Shown here one piece after another: positions 16,377 to 25,456 of a DNA stretch of 45,156 nucleotides. The position numbers and the translations under genes were made by a program. The stretch lies in assembly GCA_031179215.1 (NCBI GenBank), contig JAPSIA010000011.1:1-45156 (forward strand). Direction: 5' to 3'. How positions within the stretch are numbered: position 1 is the stretch's first letter; every line of letters begins with the position of its first letter. A model generated the notes under the pieces. It made no database searches, had not been told where the DNA came from, and was given only the letters and a program-made list of their open reading frames with translations. The DNA is from Agrococcus sp. GTDB lineage: Bacteria > Actinomycetota > Actinomycetes > Actinomycetales > Microbacteriaceae.

Positions 16377-16449
16377 TGGGCCCGGTGGGGCTCGAACCCA
16401 CGACCAGCGGATTAAAAGTCCGATGCTCTACCGACTGAGCTACAGGCCC
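16377..16449 (-). tRNA. tRNA-Lys (anticodon TTT)
   Basis: A 73-nt cloverleaf on the minus strand: acceptor GGGCCTG/CGGGCCC, D arm GCTC-AGTCGGTA-GAGC, anticodon loop CTTTTAA, variable TGGTC, T arm GTGGG-TTCGAGC-CCCAC, discriminator A. CCA is not encoded. Confidence 0.97.
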
Positions 16450-16508
16450 TTCGCCTCCAGCGTAGCCGCGCGCGCGGCGCGGGCCCGTCGTGCCAGACTC
16501 GGTGGGCA

Positions 16509-17138
16509 ATGGCTGACGACTTCCACCGCCCGACGCGCTTCTCGAACGACTGGTTCGAGCGCGTGGAGGGCGACGTCGACCCGGTGGTGCGGCTGCAGCT
16601 CGCGAGCGAGACGGCGCAGGCGCTGCTCGCCCGCGTGCGCTCCGGCGCCGACCCCGAGGTCGTCGAGCGCATCCTGCGGCTCGCGCGCGCCGACGGCATC
16701 GACACCGTCGCCGAGCTGTGGTCGCACGCGCGACCGCACACGCTGCCGGGCACGCTCTGGCGAGTGCACCTGCTGCACGCGCTCGTGACGCAGCGCGCCG
16801 TCGAGTCGGCGCACCTCTACCAGCAGGGGGCGGATGCGCTGCACACGGCCGCACCGGTCGTCGCGGGTGTGCCGGCGCCGGCGACGCCCGAGGAGCTGCG
16901 CGCCCTCTCGGAGACGATCCTGCGCGGCGTCTTCGCGGGCGACTTCGCGATGGCGCTCGAGCGCGCCGCCGCGTTCGCGACCGTGACCGCCGCGGGCGCG
17001 GTGCACGCCGCGCACGCCGACGAGGTCACGCACGCCGATCGCGCCCAGGAGCGCACGCGGCTCGCAGCCCGGCTCACCGACATCGCCGAGGACCTGCGCG
17101 TGTGCGCGCGGCTGTGGCGAGTCGAGTCGCTCGCCTGA
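16509..17138 (+). CDS. Conserved actinobacterial protein of unknown function
   Basis: A 209-residue, largely helical soluble protein with no signal peptide or membrane span. The N-terminus (ADDFHRPTRFSNDWFERVEGD) and the block LPGTLWRVHLLHALV followed by ILRGVFAGDFAMALERAAAFATV are familiar from Micrococcales proteins. Some databases label those as an RNA polymerase beta subunit; nothing in the sequence supports that name. ATG 16509 has GGTGGG just upstream. It starts 59 nt after the tRNA-Lys gene, on the opposite strand. The function is unknown. Confidence 0.85.
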   Translation: MADDFHRPTRFSNDWFERVEGDVDPVVRLQLASETAQALLARVRSGADPEVVERILRLARADGIDTVAELWSHARPHTLPGTLWRVHLLHALVTQRAVESAHLYQQGADALHTAAPVVAGVPAPATPEELRALSETILRGVFAGDFAMALERAAAFATVTAAGAVHAAHADEVTHADRAQERTRLAARLTDIAEDLRVCARLWRVESLA

Positions 17139-17176
17139 GCCGACCGGGCACCGATGCGCGCGTGGCGCGCGCGCCG

Positions 17177-17182
17177 TAGGCT
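17177..17182 (+). promoter_or_regulatory. -10 element upstream of lipoprotein gene
   Basis: TAGGCT lies 45 nt before the ATG at 17228. This implies a short untranslated leader, unlike the leaderless cases, and GGAGA near the start is a plausible Shine-Dalgarno. Confidence 0.5.
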
Positions 17183-17227
17183 CGTGCTGGTCGCGGCTCG
17201 CGACCGTCGGGAGAATCGGAGACCGTC

Positions 17228-17824
17228 ATGCGCCACACCCGTCGCAGCCTCGCAGCCGCCCTCGTCGTGGGAGCCGGAGCGCTCGCGCTCACCGGCTGCA
17301 TCACCCCGCCGCCGCTGCCCTCCGCAGCGCCCGCCCCGGAGCCGACGGCCGAGGCGCCCTCACCCGCGCCCTCCGGTGCGCCGAGCGCGTCGGCGGACCC
17401 CGGCTCGAGCACCCCGCCGAGCGACGGCGAGCTCGCCTACACCGTCGACGACGGACTGGGGGACACCTGGTCGTTCGACGTCGTCGAGGTCGTCGCCGAT
17501 CCGCCGCTCGAGACCGGCGCCCCTGAGGAGGGCACGTTCGTCGTCGGCGTCGTCATCGATGCGAGGCACGACGAGGGCAGCACGAGGTTCACCGCGTGCT
17601 TCGACATCCTGGTCGAGGGCTCGGACGGCGAGACGTACGACTACGGCGTCACGCGCGCGACCCTGACGCCGGAGGACGACATCTACTACGTCGAGGACGA
17701 GGAGTCGTTCACGGGCGCGGTCGCCGCGGTGCAGCTGCCCGAGGGCGTCGAGCCCACGAGCGTCATCCTGCGCTCGTCGTACGGCTATCCCGAGGTCGAG
17801 GACACGGTCTTCGAGATCGAGTAG
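17228..17824 (+). CDS. Secreted lipoprotein, DUF4352-like
   Basis: A 198-residue lipoprotein. The signal peptide ends in LALTGC (Cys24), followed by a Pro/Ala/Ser-rich linker of about 40 residues that would span the envelope. The globular part begins around residue 68 and is a beta-rich domain (GDTWSFDVVEV, EGTFVVGVVIDAR, FDILVEGSDGETYDYG) with the layout of DUF4352-type immunoglobulin-like proteins. It is acidic and has a single further cysteine. No partner is adjacent; pstS follows after a 344-nt gap. The function is unknown. Confidence 0.85.
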   Translation: MRHTRRSLAAALVVGAGALALTGCITPPPLPSAAPAPEPTAEAPSPAPSGAPSASADPGSSTPPSDGELAYTVDDGLGDTWSFDVVEVVADPPLETGAPEEGTFVVGVVIDARHDEGSTRFTACFDILVEGSDGETYDYGVTRATLTPEDDIYYVEDEESFTGAVAAVQLPEGVEPTSVILRSSYGYPEVEDTVFEIE

Positions 17825-17908
17825 CGGATCGCCCGCGAGCCGTCGCCGCGCGTCGGTCGGCGGCGTTCGCGGTGAGCGCACTTCCCAGCGTGTCGGCGTG
17901 CCCCTCGC

Positions 17909-18000
17909 TATCGTGGAGGGGCCGGGCCGCGTAACCCCGGGCTCCAATATTCGCCGCTGCGAGCGGCCTTCCGCCGAGAGGCGTTCGCGGCCCGGCCCTC
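17909..18000 (+). ncRNA. Candidate structured RNA upstream of pstS
   Basis: A putative -10 (TATCGT, 17909-17914) precedes a compact fold. A 15-bp closing stem pairs 17916-17931 with 17986-18000 (one bulged G). It encloses an unusual AT-containing single strand (about 17941-17952, with CCAATATTC), a GCCGCT/AGCGGC hairpin (17953-17967), and a CGCC-GAGA-GGCG hairpin with a GNRA loop (972-983 within 17972-17983). This looks like a multi-branch junction. It might be a small RNA, a pstS leader element or an elaborate terminator for the preceding lipoprotein gene. I do not match it to a named family. Confidence 0.5.
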
Positions 18001-18036
18001 GCATCTTCCCGGTTTTCGCGGGCGGCTCTCGGCCGC

Positions 18037-18058
18037 GTTCACCCGCTGTTCACCTGCG
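18037..18058 (+). promoter_or_regulatory. PHO box upstream of pstS
   Basis: Two adjacent 11-mers, GTTCACCCGCT and GTTCACCTGCG, form the direct repeat described for actinobacterial PhoP/RegX3 boxes (GTTCACC core, 11-bp period). It lies about 30 bp upstream of the putative pstS -10. The expected regulator is the RegX3/PhoP-type protein at 33257-33940. Confidence 0.85.
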
Positions 18059-18085
18059 CGGGGCCTGCGCGCCACCCGCCTTCCC

Positions 18086-18091
18086 TACCGT
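18086..18091 (+). promoter_or_regulatory. Putative -10 of the pst operon
   Basis: TACCGT sits downstream of the PHO box with no recognisable -35, as expected for an activator-dependent promoter. This leaves a leader of about 70 nt before pstS. Confidence 0.45.
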
Positions 18092-18168
18092 GAAATGCGG
18101 CGCGCTCGCTCGCGCCGGATCCAGGGCGCTCCAGCCCCCTGCACCAATCCATTCCGAAAGGGAACACC

Positions 18169-19281
18169 GTGAAGTTCACGAAGCTCGGCCGCGCTGCGGT
18201 CGTCGCCGCAGCAGGCGCACTCCTGCTCAGCTCCTGCGCCGCCAACGAGCCCGCCGCTACCGAGCCCGCCGGTGGCGACTCCGCCGCCCCCGAGGCCTCG
18301 ACGCTCTCGGGCGACCTCGCGGGCGCTGGCGCCTCGTCGATGGGTGCGGCTCAGGAGGCGTGGATCGCCGGCTTCCAGACGGCGAACCCCGACGTCAACA
18401 TCACGTACGACCCCGCCGGCTCGGGCGCTGGCCGCGAGCAGTTCATCGCCGGCGGCGTCGGCTTCGCCGGCTCGGACGCCTACCTGGACGACGAGGAGCT
18501 CGCAGGCGAGTTCGCCGCGTGCGCCCCCGACTCGCTCCCGGTCGACCTGCCCATCTACATCTCGCCCATCGCGGTGATCTTCAACGTCGAGGGCGTCGAC
18601 TCGCTCAACATGGACGCCGCGACGATCGCCAAGATCTTCTCGGGCCAGATCACCAACTGGAACGACCCGGCGATCGCCGAGCAGAACCCCGAGGCCACGC
18701 TGCCCGACGCCGCCATCACGGCCGTGCACCGCTCGGACGACTCGGGCACGACCGAGAACTTCACCGAGTACCTCGCTGCCACCGCTGAGTCCGACTGGAC
18801 CGAGGGCGTGTTCGAGACGTGGCCCGCTGCCTACGGCGGCGAGGGCGCGCAGGGCACCTCGGGCGTCGTCGACGCCGTCAGCAACGGCACGAACACGATC
18901 GGCTACGCCGACGCGTCGCGCGCCGGCGACCTCGGCACCGTCGCGCTGCAGGTCGGCGAGGAGTACGTGCCCTTCACGGCCGAGGCCGCCGCTGCCGCGG
19001 TCGACGCCTCGCCGCGCGTCGAGGGCCGTCACGAGGGCGACCTCGCGGTCGACCTCGACCGCACGACGACCGAGGCCGGCGTCTACCCGCTCGTCCTGAT
19101 CTCGTACGCCATCGCGTGCACGGACTACGAGGACGACGCGACCGCCGAGCTCGTCAAGGCCTACCTTGGCTACATCGCCTCGGAGGAGGGCCAGCAGGCC
19201 GGTGCCGAGAACGCGGGCAACGCTCCGATCTCGGACGAGCTGCGCGAGGAGATCCTCGCCGTCGTCGACACGATCCAGTAA
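18169..19281 (+). CDS. pstS: Phosphate ABC transporter substrate-binding lipoprotein
   Basis: A 370-residue high-affinity phosphate receptor anchored outside the membrane. GTG 18169 follows AAAGGGA. The lipobox is LLSSC (Cys23), followed by an Ala/Glu/Pro linker. Phosphate-binding features are clear: GAGASSMGAAQEAWI, YDPAGSGAGREQFIAGGVGFAGSDA, HRSDDSGTTENFTEYL, and YPLVLISYAIAC. It heads pstSCAB under a PHO box. A strong hairpin lies between pstS and pstC, and a small 6-bp hairpin (19275-19291) overlaps the stop codon. Confidence 0.96.
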   Translation: MKFTKLGRAAVVAAAGALLLSSCAANEPAATEPAGGDSAAPEASTLSGDLAGAGASSMGAAQEAWIAGFQTANPDVNITYDPAGSGAGREQFIAGGVGFAGSDAYLDDEELAGEFAACAPDSLPVDLPIYISPIAVIFNVEGVDSLNMDAATIAKIFSGQITNWNDPAIAEQNPEATLPDAAITAVHRSDDSGTTENFTEYLAATAESDWTEGVFETWPAAYGGEGAQGTSGVVDAVSNGTNTIGYADASRAGDLGTVALQVGEEYVPFTAEAAAAAVDASPRVEGRHEGDLAVDLDRTTTEAGVYPLVLISYAIACTDYEDDATAELVKAYLGYIASEEGQQAGAENAGNAPISDELREEILAVVDTIQ

Positions 19282-19324
19282 GGAATACTGGTTCCGTACC
19301 TCGCACGCCCGTGAGGGCTGCACC

Positions 19325-19357
19325 GTCCGGCCGGGGCGCTCATCGCCCCGGCCGGAC
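19325..19357 (+). terminator. Intercistronic hairpin between pstS and pstC
   Basis: A perfect 14-bp stem (19325-19338 with 19344-19357) with a CTCAT loop and no T-tract. Within one operon it probably acts as partial terminator or mRNA stabiliser, letting the receptor be made in excess over the permease. Confidence 0.7.
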
Positions 19358-19394
19358 CCATGACCCCGGTCCTTCCGACTCTGCAGGGAGCCAC

Positions 19395-20333
19395 ATGACC
19401 ACCGCTGCGCCAGCCGCCTCTCGGGCGACTGCCACCAAGCGGCCCGCCGACATCGCCTTCCAGGCGGTCTCGACCGTCGCGGGCGTGCTGATCCTGATCG
19501 CCCTCGGCGGCGTCGCGATCTTCCTGGTCGCGCAGGCCGTGCCCGCGATCATCGGGCCGATCCCCGAGGCAGAGGGCGCGAGCTTCTGGGACTGGGTGTG
19601 GCCGCTCACGTTCGGCACGCTGTGGTCGGCGTTCCTCGCGATGATCATGGCCGTGCCGCTCGCCGTCGCGATCGCCCTGTTCATCACCCACTTCGCACCG
19701 CGCAGGCTCGCGCAGCTGCTCGGCTACGTGATCGACCTGCTCGCCGCGATCCCCTCCGTCATCTACGGCCTCTGGGGCATCGCGGTGCTCGCACCCTTCT
19801 TCCAGCCCGCCTTCCTGTGGCTCGGCGAGAACCTCGGCTGGCTGCCGCTGTTCACGCCGCCCGCCTCGGGCACCGGCCGCACGATCCTCACCGCGTCCGT
19901 CGTGCTCGCGGTCATGGTGCTGCCGATCATCACCGCCCTGTGCCGCGAGATCTTCCTGCAGACGCCGCGCCTCAACGAGGAGGCCGCGCTGGCCCTCGGC
20001 GCGACGCGCTGGGAGATGATCACGATGGCCGTGCTGCCCCACGGCCGCTCGGGCATCATCGCCTCCTCGATCCTCGGCCTCGGCCGCGCGCTCGGCGAGA
20101 CCATGGCCGTCGCGATGGTGCTCGCATCCTCGGGCGTCGTGAGCTTCGTCGTCATCGGTTCGCAGAACCCCTCGACGATCGCCGCCAACATCGCCCTGCG
20201 CTTCCCCGAGGCGCACGGCATCACGGTGAACATGCTCATCGGCTCCGGCCTCGTGCTCTTCGCCATCACCCTGCTCGTGAACGGCCTCTCGCGCTGGATC
20301 ATCGCCAAGACGACCGTCGACGGAGGCCGCTGA
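19395..20333 (+). CDS. pstC: Phosphate ABC transporter permease PstC
   Basis: A 312-residue membrane permease with about six spans. ATG 19395 follows GGGAG. Family blocks include the periplasmic loop after the first span (EGASFWDWVWPLTFGTLW), AIPSVIYGLWGI, and the cytoplasmic EAA loop NEEAALALGATRWEMITMAVLP followed by GLGRALGETMAVAMV. It forms a heterodimer with PstA. The pstA start lies 2 nt after its stop, so the genes are coupled. Confidence 0.95.
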   Translation: MTTAAPAASRATATKRPADIAFQAVSTVAGVLILIALGGVAIFLVAQAVPAIIGPIPEAEGASFWDWVWPLTFGTLWSAFLAMIMAVPLAVAIALFITHFAPRRLAQLLGYVIDLLAAIPSVIYGLWGIAVLAPFFQPAFLWLGENLGWLPLFTPPASGTGRTILTASVVLAVMVLPIITALCREIFLQTPRLNEEAALALGATRWEMITMAVLPHGRSGIIASSILGLGRALGETMAVAMVLASSGVVSFVVIGSQNPSTIAANIALRFPEAHGITVNMLIGSGLVLFAITLLVNGLSRWIIAKTTVDGGR

Positions 20334-20335
20334 CC

Positions 20336-21418
20336 ATGACCGCCACCATCGCTCCCACGCGCACCGCGCAGAACCCGCTCACCGCGGGCCAGCTGCCGCG
20401 CTGGGCCCCGTGGGCCCTGCTCGGCGTCGCCGTGCTCATCGGCGCCGCCGTCGCCGGCCTCATCGCCGGCGCCTCCGGCACCGCCTTCAGCCTCGTCACC
20501 GTCGCGCTGCTCGGCTTCGTGCTCTACCTCGTCGCCGTCACCGTCGTGAGCCAGCTCATCGAGGGCGGTCGCAAGGCGACGGACCGGCTCGTGACCGGCC
20601 TCGTGGTCGGCGCCTTCCTGCTCGCGCTCGTGCCGCTCATCTCGCTCGTCGTCACCGTCGCGATCAACGGCGCGGCCCGCTTCGACCTCGAGTTCTTCAC
20701 CTACACGATGCGCAACGTCGTCGGCGAGGGCGGCGGAGTGCTGCACGCGATCGTCGGCACGGTGCTCGTCACCATCTGGGCGGCGATCATCTCGGTGCCG
20801 GTCGGCATCTTCACCGCCATCTACCTCGTCGAGTACGGCAAGGGCTCGCTCTCGAAGGCCATCACGTTCTTCGTCGACGTCATGACCGGCATCCCCTCGA
20901 TCGTCGCGGGCCTGTTCGCCTACGCGCTCTTCGCGCTCTTCGCCGGCGAGGGCGTCCGCAGCGGCTTCGGCGGTGCGGTCGCGCTCAGCCTCCTCATGAT
21001 CCCCACCGTCGTCCGCTCGACGGAGGAGATGCTCAAGCTCGTGCCGAACGACCTGCGCGAGGCCTCGCTCGCGCTCGGCGTGCCGAAGTGGCTGACGATC
21101 GCGAAGGTCGTGCTGCCGACGGCGCTCGCGGGCATCGTCACGGGCGTCACGCTCGCGATCGCGCGCGTCATCGGCGAGACGGCGCCGCTGCTCATCATCG
21201 CGGGCTTCACGACGAACATGAACTACAACGTGTTCGACGGCCGCATGATGACGCTGCCCGTGTTCGCCTTCAACCAGTACGTCTCCCCGGGCGTGCAGGA
21301 GCAGGCCTACTTCGACCGAGCGTGGTCGGCGGCGCTCGTGCTCATCCTCATCGTCATGATCCTCAACATCGGCGCCCGCGTCATCGCGCACTTCTTCGCG
21401 CCGAAGGCTGGAAGGTAA
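20336..21418 (+). CDS. pstA: Phosphate ABC transporter permease PstA
   Basis: A 360-residue partner permease. It has extra N-terminal membrane segments ([21 protein letters not shown] and [20 protein letters not shown]) before the conserved core, giving about eight spans, which is usual for actinobacterial PstA. Core motifs are [36 protein letters not shown] (EAA loop) and [17 protein letters not shown] 20336 is preceded by GGAGG (20322-20326). pstB follows 7 nt after the stop. Confidence 0.95.
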   Translation: MTATIAPTRTAQNPLTAGQLPRWAPWALLGVAVLIGAAVAGLIAGASGTAFSLVTVALLGFVLYLVAVTVVSQLIEGGRKATDRLVTGLVVGAFLLALVPLISLVVTVAINGAARFDLEFFTYTMRNVVGEGGGVLHAIVGTVLVTIWAAIISVPVGIFTAIYLVEYGKGSLSKAITFFVDVMTGIPSIVAGLFAYALFALFAGEGVRSGFGGAVALSLLMIPTVVRSTEEMLKLVPNDLREASLALGVPKWLTIAKVVLPTALAGIVTGVTLAIARVIGETAPLLIIAGFTTNMNYNVFDGRMMTLPVFAFNQYVSPGVQEQAYFDRAWSAALVLILIVMILNIGARVIAHFFAPKAGR

Positions 21419-21425
21419 CGCAAGC

Positions 21426-22205
21426 ATGTCCAAGCGCATCGAGATCAACGACCTCGACATCTACTACGGCGACTTCAAGGCCGTCGAAGGCGTCTCCGTC
21501 GACATCGAGCCCCGCGCGGTCACCGCGTTCATCGGCCCCTCGGGCTGCGGCAAGTCCACCGTGCTGCGCTCGCTCAACCGCATGCACGAGGTGATCTCGG
21601 GCGCGTGGGTCGACGGCGAGGTGCTGCTCGACGGCGCCAACCTCTACGGCCCCGGCGTCGACCCCGTGAACGTGCGCCGCCAGATCGGCATGGTCTTCCA
21701 GCGGCCGAACCCGTTCCCGACCATGACGATCCGCGAGAACGTGCTCGCCGGCGTGATGCTCAACAACCGCCGCATGTCGAAGAGCGACCAGGACGACCTC
21801 GTCGAGCGCTCGCTGCGCGGCGCGAACCTCTGGAACGAGGTCAAGGATCGCCTCGGCGTGCCCGGCTCCGGCCTCTCCGGCGGCCAGCAGCAGCGCCTGT
21901 GCATCGCGCGAGCGATCGCCGTGAGCCCCGACGTGCTGCTGATGGACGAGCCGTGCTCGGCCCTCGACCCCATCTCGACGCTCGCGATCGAGGACCTCAT
22001 CGAGGAGCTCAAGACCGAGTACACGATCGTGATCGTGACGCACAACATGCAGCAGGCGAGCCGCGTGAGCGACAAGACCGCGTTCTTCAACATCGCGGGC
22101 ACCGGCAAGCCGGGCAAGCTCATCGAGTTCGACGAGACCGCCAAGATCTTCTCGAACCCGTCGGTGCAGGCGACCGAGGACTACGTCTCGGGCCGCTTCG
22201 GCTGA
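21426..22205 (+). CDS. pstB: Phosphate ABC transporter ATP-binding protein PstB
   Basis: A 259-residue ATPase powering phosphate import. Walker A is GPSGCGKST (residues 37-45), the signature is [16 protein letters not shown], Walker B is [13 protein letters not shown], and the H-loop histidine lies in [14 protein letters not shown]. Full length with no anomalies. ATG 21426 follows GGAAGGTAACG. It ends 9 nt before the stop of the convergent mutT1-like gene, with no room for a separate terminator between them. Confidence 0.97.
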   Translation: MSKRIEINDLDIYYGDFKAVEGVSVDIEPRAVTAFIGPSGCGKSTVLRSLNRMHEVISGAWVDGEVLLDGANLYGPGVDPVNVRRQIGMVFQRPNPFPTMTIRENVLAGVMLNNRRMSKSDQDDLVERSLRGANLWNEVKDRLGVPGSGLSGGQQQRLCIARAIAVSPDVLLMDEPCSALDPISTLAIEDLIEELKTEYTIVIVTHNMQQASRVSDKTAFFNIAGTGKPGKLIEFDETAKIFSNPSVQATEDYVSGRFG

Positions 22206-22214
22206 TCCGCGCCG

Positions 22215-23183
22215 CTAGAGCTCGCGGGGGCAGTGCGTCTCGAGCGCGACGAGCTCGGGGCGCTCGCCCGCCGCGACGTGCAGCACCGTGAACTCGGCTG
22301 TGCGCAGCATCGACGCCCGGTGCGTGCGCTCCGACTCGAGCGCGTCCGTCGCGTGCACGACGGCGGTGACGATCTCGGGGATGACGGGTGCGTGCGAGCA
22401 GAGCACGGTGCCCCGGCGCTTCCGCACGGCCTTGGCGATCCGGCGCTCGATCGCGGCGCGCGGATCCTCGACGCCCTCCTGGCCGCGGGCCTCGTGCCGC
22501 TCCTGGCTCAGCGCCTTCGCGGGCTTCGGCTGGACGCCGAGCCTGCGGGCGAGCGGCTCGAGCGTCTGCACGCACCGGACCGCGTCGGAGGTGAGGATGC
22601 GCGCGGGCGCGAAGGCCGCGATGCCGCCGGCGACGAGCCGCGCCTGCCGCTCGCCGCGCGACGTGAGCGTCCGTGACGCATCCGAGCCCTCCCACGCGTA
22701 GGGGTCCGCCGCCTTCGCGTGGCGCAGCGCGACGATCGGGAACGTCTCGGCGTGCCCGGCCGCGAGGCGGGCCTCGAAGCGCTCGATGATCGTGACGTCG
22801 TGGTCGTACGTGCAGCGCTGCTTCGCCTCGCGGATCGGCAGCCACTCGAGCGCGCGGATCTCGTCGTTGGGGGAGAAGGCGGCGGCGGCGATCGCCGCGT
22901 CGTCGGCCTTCGCCTGCCAGTAGTAGACGACCTTGTCGCGGCCGTCGGGCAAGCGGTACTCGCTCTGGCCCAGCGGCGCGCCGAGCGCGACGGCGATGCC
23001 GGTCTCCTCCTCGATCTCGCGGGCGGCGCACTCGGGCAGCGTCTCGCCCGGGTCGAGCTTGCCCTTCGGCAGCGAGTGGTCGAGGTGCTGCGTGCGCTCG
23101 ACGAGCAGCACCTCCACGGCGCCGCCCCGCTCGCGCCACACGAGCGCTCCCGCCGCGAGCACCGGCCGCGCCGGCGCGCTCAC
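22215..23183 (-). CDS. MutT1-like NUDIX hydrolase fused to histidine phosphatase
   Basis: A 322-residue two-domain protein. The N-terminal NUDIX domain has the box [23 protein letters not shown]. The C-terminal histidine-phosphatase (SixA-like) domain begins [15 protein letters not shown] and carries a second catalytic histidine in [11 protein letters not shown]. This architecture is that of mycobacterial MutT1, which degrades 8-oxo-GTP/dGTP and diadenosine polyphosphates. GTG 23183 overlaps the ppk stop (GTGA), which fixes the start. Coupling to polyphosphate kinase could hint at polyphosphate or nucleotide polyphosphate turnover. Confidence 0.92.
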   Translation of the reverse strand: MSAPARPVLAAGALVWRERGGAVEVLLVERTQHLDHSLPKGKLDPGETLPECAAREIEEETGIAVALGAPLGQSEYRLPDGRDKVVYYWQAKADDAAIAAAAFSPNDEIRALEWLPIREAKQRCTYDHDVTIIERFEARLAAGHAETFPIVALRHAKAADPYAWEGSDASRTLTSRGERQARLVAGGIAAFAPARILTSDAVRCVQTLEPLARRLGVQPKPAKALSQERHEARGQEGVEDPRAAIERRIAKAVRKRRGTVLCSHAPVIPEIVTAVVHATDALESERTHRASMLRTAEFTVLHVAAGERPELVALETHCPREL

Positions 23184-25444
23184 CGCGCCGTCCGCTTCCG
23201 GCGCTGGATCTGGATCATGCGGTCGCGGTGCAGGTCGTCGAGCGGCGTGCCGTCCTCCGCGGTGAAGCGGCGCGTCCACGTGCCGTCGGGCTCGCCCCAC
23301 CACGAGGCGGTCTGCGGCGACATCGCCGCGTCGAAGTGCCGCTGGATGTCGCGCATGTGCTCGGTCGAGGTGAGCTGGATGAGCGTCTCGACCCGGCGGT
23401 CGAGGTTGCGGTGCATCATGTCGGCCGAGCCGATGAAGACCTCCTCGTGCCCGTCGTTCCAGAAGGCGAACACGCGGGAGTGCTCGAGGAAGCGGCCGAC
23501 GATCGAGCGGATCGTGATGTTCTCGCTTAGCCCGGGCACGCCCGGCTTGATCGAGCAGATCCCGCGCACCCACACCTGCACCTCGACGCCCGCGCGGCTC
23601 GCGCGGTAGAGCGCGTCGATGATCTGCTCGTCGACGATCGAGTTGACCTTGATGCGGATGCGGGCCGTGCGACCCGCGCGCGCCGCCTCGGTCTCGCGCT
23701 CGATCCGCGCGAGGAGCCCCTTGCGCAGGTGGCGCGGCGCGACGAGCAGGCGCTGGTACGACTTCTCCTTCGCGTAGCCGGAGAGCTCGTTGAACAGGCG
23801 CGTGATGTCGCGGCCCACCTGGTCGTTGTCGGTGAAGAGGCCGAAGTCCTCGTAGATGCGGCTCGTCTTGGGGTTGTAGTTGCCCGTGCCGATGTGGCAG
23901 TAGTGCCGCAGCCTGCCGTTCTCGCGCCGCACGATCATCATGAGCTTGCAGTGGGTCTTGAGGCCCACGATGCCGTAGACGACGTGCACGCCCGCGCGCT
24001 CGAGCTGCTTGGCCCAGCGGATGTTCGCCTGCTCGTCGAAGCGCGCCTTGACCTCGACGAGCGCGAGCACCTGCTTGCCGGCCGCCGCGGCGCGGATGAG
24101 CGCGGCGACGACGGGGGAGTCGCCGGAGGTGCGGTAGAGCGTCTGCTTGATCGCGAGCACGTCGGGGTCGTCGGCAGCCTGCTCGAGCAGCGCCTGCACG
24201 CTCGTCGCGAACGACTCGTAGGGGTGGTGCACGAGCACGTCCTTGCGCGTGATCGCCTGGAACAGGTCGGGCTCGTCGTCCTGATCCGTGGGCAGGAAGG
24301 CCGGCGCCGTGACCGGCACGCGCTTCGTGTAGTGCAGGTCGGGCCGGTCGATGCTCGAGAGCTGGAACAGCCCCGTGAGGTCGAGCAGGCCCGGCAGCCG
24401 GTAGACCTCGCTCTCGGTGATGCCGAGCTCGTCGACGAGCAGCTCGAGCGTGCCGTCGTCGATGTCCTCCGACACCTCGAGGCGGATGGGCGGGCCGAAC
24501 TTGCGGCGCGAGAGCTCGTGCTCGAGCGCCTTGATGAGGTTCTCGGTGTCGTCCTCGTCGATCGTGACGTCCTCGTTGCGCGTGACGCGGAAGACGTAGT
24601 GCTCGACGATCTCCATCCCGGAGAAGACCTCGTCGAGGTTGTTGGCGATGAGCTCCTCGAGCGGCAGGAAGCGCTGCGCACCGGCGACGCGCGGCAGCTC
24701 GACGAAGCGCGGCAGCACCGCGGGCACCTTGAGCCGCGCGAACTGGTCCTCCTCCTCGCCCGGCACCCGCACGCGCACGGCGAGGTTGAGCGAGAGGCCG
24801 GAGATGTAGGGGAAGGGGTGCGCGGGGTCCACCGCGAGCGGCATGAGGACGGGGAAGATCTCGTCGTCGAAGCGCCGCGACATCGCCTCGCGCTCGCCGT
24901 CGCTGAGCTCCTGCCAGCGGACGAGCACGATGCCCGCCGCCTCGAGGTCCGGAGCGAAGGACTCCTGCGCCGCCTTCGCGTGGCGCAGCTGCAGCTCGTG
25001 CGCGCGCTCGACGATCTCGTGCAGCAGCTGCTGCGGCGACATCCCGACGTTCGTCGGCACCGCGAGCCCTGTGGTGATGCGTCGCTTGAGGCCCGCGACG
25101 CGCACCATGAAGAACTCGTCGAGGTTCGAGGCGAAGATCGCGAGGAAGTTCGCGCGCTCGAGCAGGGGCGTGCTCGGGTCCTCGGCCATCTCGAGCACGC
25201 GCTGGTTGAACTGCAGCCAGGAGAGCTCGCGATCGAGGAAGCGGTCGGCGGGCAGGCCGTCCTCGGTCGCGACGCCCTGCATCTCGACCGACCACGCGAT
25301 CTCGTCGTCGAAGTCGTCGCGGTCGAAGTCCGACTCGTTCGCGTCGTGGAACGTGCGCTCCTCGGTGAGGGCGCGCGGGGCACGACGCGGCCCGTCGGCC
25401 GCGGGGCGCGGGAGGGAGGTGTCGGTCGTGCTGCCTTCGCTCAT
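23180..25444 (-). CDS. ppk: Polyphosphate kinase 1
   Basis: A 754-residue enzyme that reversibly polymerises the gamma phosphate of ATP into polyphosphate. The N-terminal 60 residues are low-complexity and acidic. The PPK1 core follows: [18 protein letters not shown], the [15 protein letters not shown] segment, HPYESF, and the phospho-accepting histidine in [16 protein letters not shown], then [19 protein letters not shown] and [17 protein letters not shown]. It follows mshD by 12 nt with no clear Shine-Dalgarno. CACAAT sits exactly 6 nt before the ATG, so an internal leaderless start is possible. Polyphosphate storage fits the phosphate theme of the neighbourhood. Confidence 0.95.
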   Translation of the reverse strand: MSEGSTTDTSLPRPAADGPRRAPRALTEERTFHDANESDFDRDDFDDEIAWSVEMQGVATEDGLPADRFLDRELSWLQFNQRVLEMAEDPSTPLLERANFLAIFASNLDEFFMVRVAGLKRRITTGLAVPTNVGMSPQQLLHEIVERAHELQLRHAKAAQESFAPDLEAAGIVLVRWQELSDGEREAMSRRFDDEIFPVLMPLAVDPAHPFPYISGLSLNLAVRVRVPGEEEDQFARLKVPAVLPRFVELPRVAGAQRFLPLEELIANNLDEVFSGMEIVEHYVFRVTRNEDVTIDEDDTENLIKALEHELSRRKFGPPIRLEVSEDIDDGTLELLVDELGITESEVYRLPGLLDLTGLFQLSSIDRPDLHYTKRVPVTAPAFLPTDQDDEPDLFQAITRKDVLVHHPYESFATSVQALLEQAADDPDVLAIKQTLYRTSGDSPVVAALIRAAAAGKQVLALVEVKARFDEQANIRWAKQLERAGVHVVYGIVGLKTHCKLMMIVRRENGRLRHYCHIGTGNYNPKTSRIYEDFGLFTDNDQVGRDITRLFNELSGYAKEKSYQRLLVAPRHLRKGLLARIERETEAARAGRTARIRIKVNSIVDEQIIDALYRASRAGVEVQVWVRGICSIKPGVPGLSENITIRSIVGRFLEHSRVFAFWNDGHEEVFIGSADMMHRNLDRRVETLIQLTSTEHMRDIQRHFDAAMSPQTASWWGEPDGTWTRRFTAEDGTPLDDLHRDRMIQIQRRKRTAR

Positions 25445-25456
25445 GCGCTCATTGTG

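Noticed and set aside
16509-17138. RNA polymerase beta subunit
   Set aside because: Some databases attach that name to relatives, but 209 helical residues with no rpoB motif cannot be the beta subunit.
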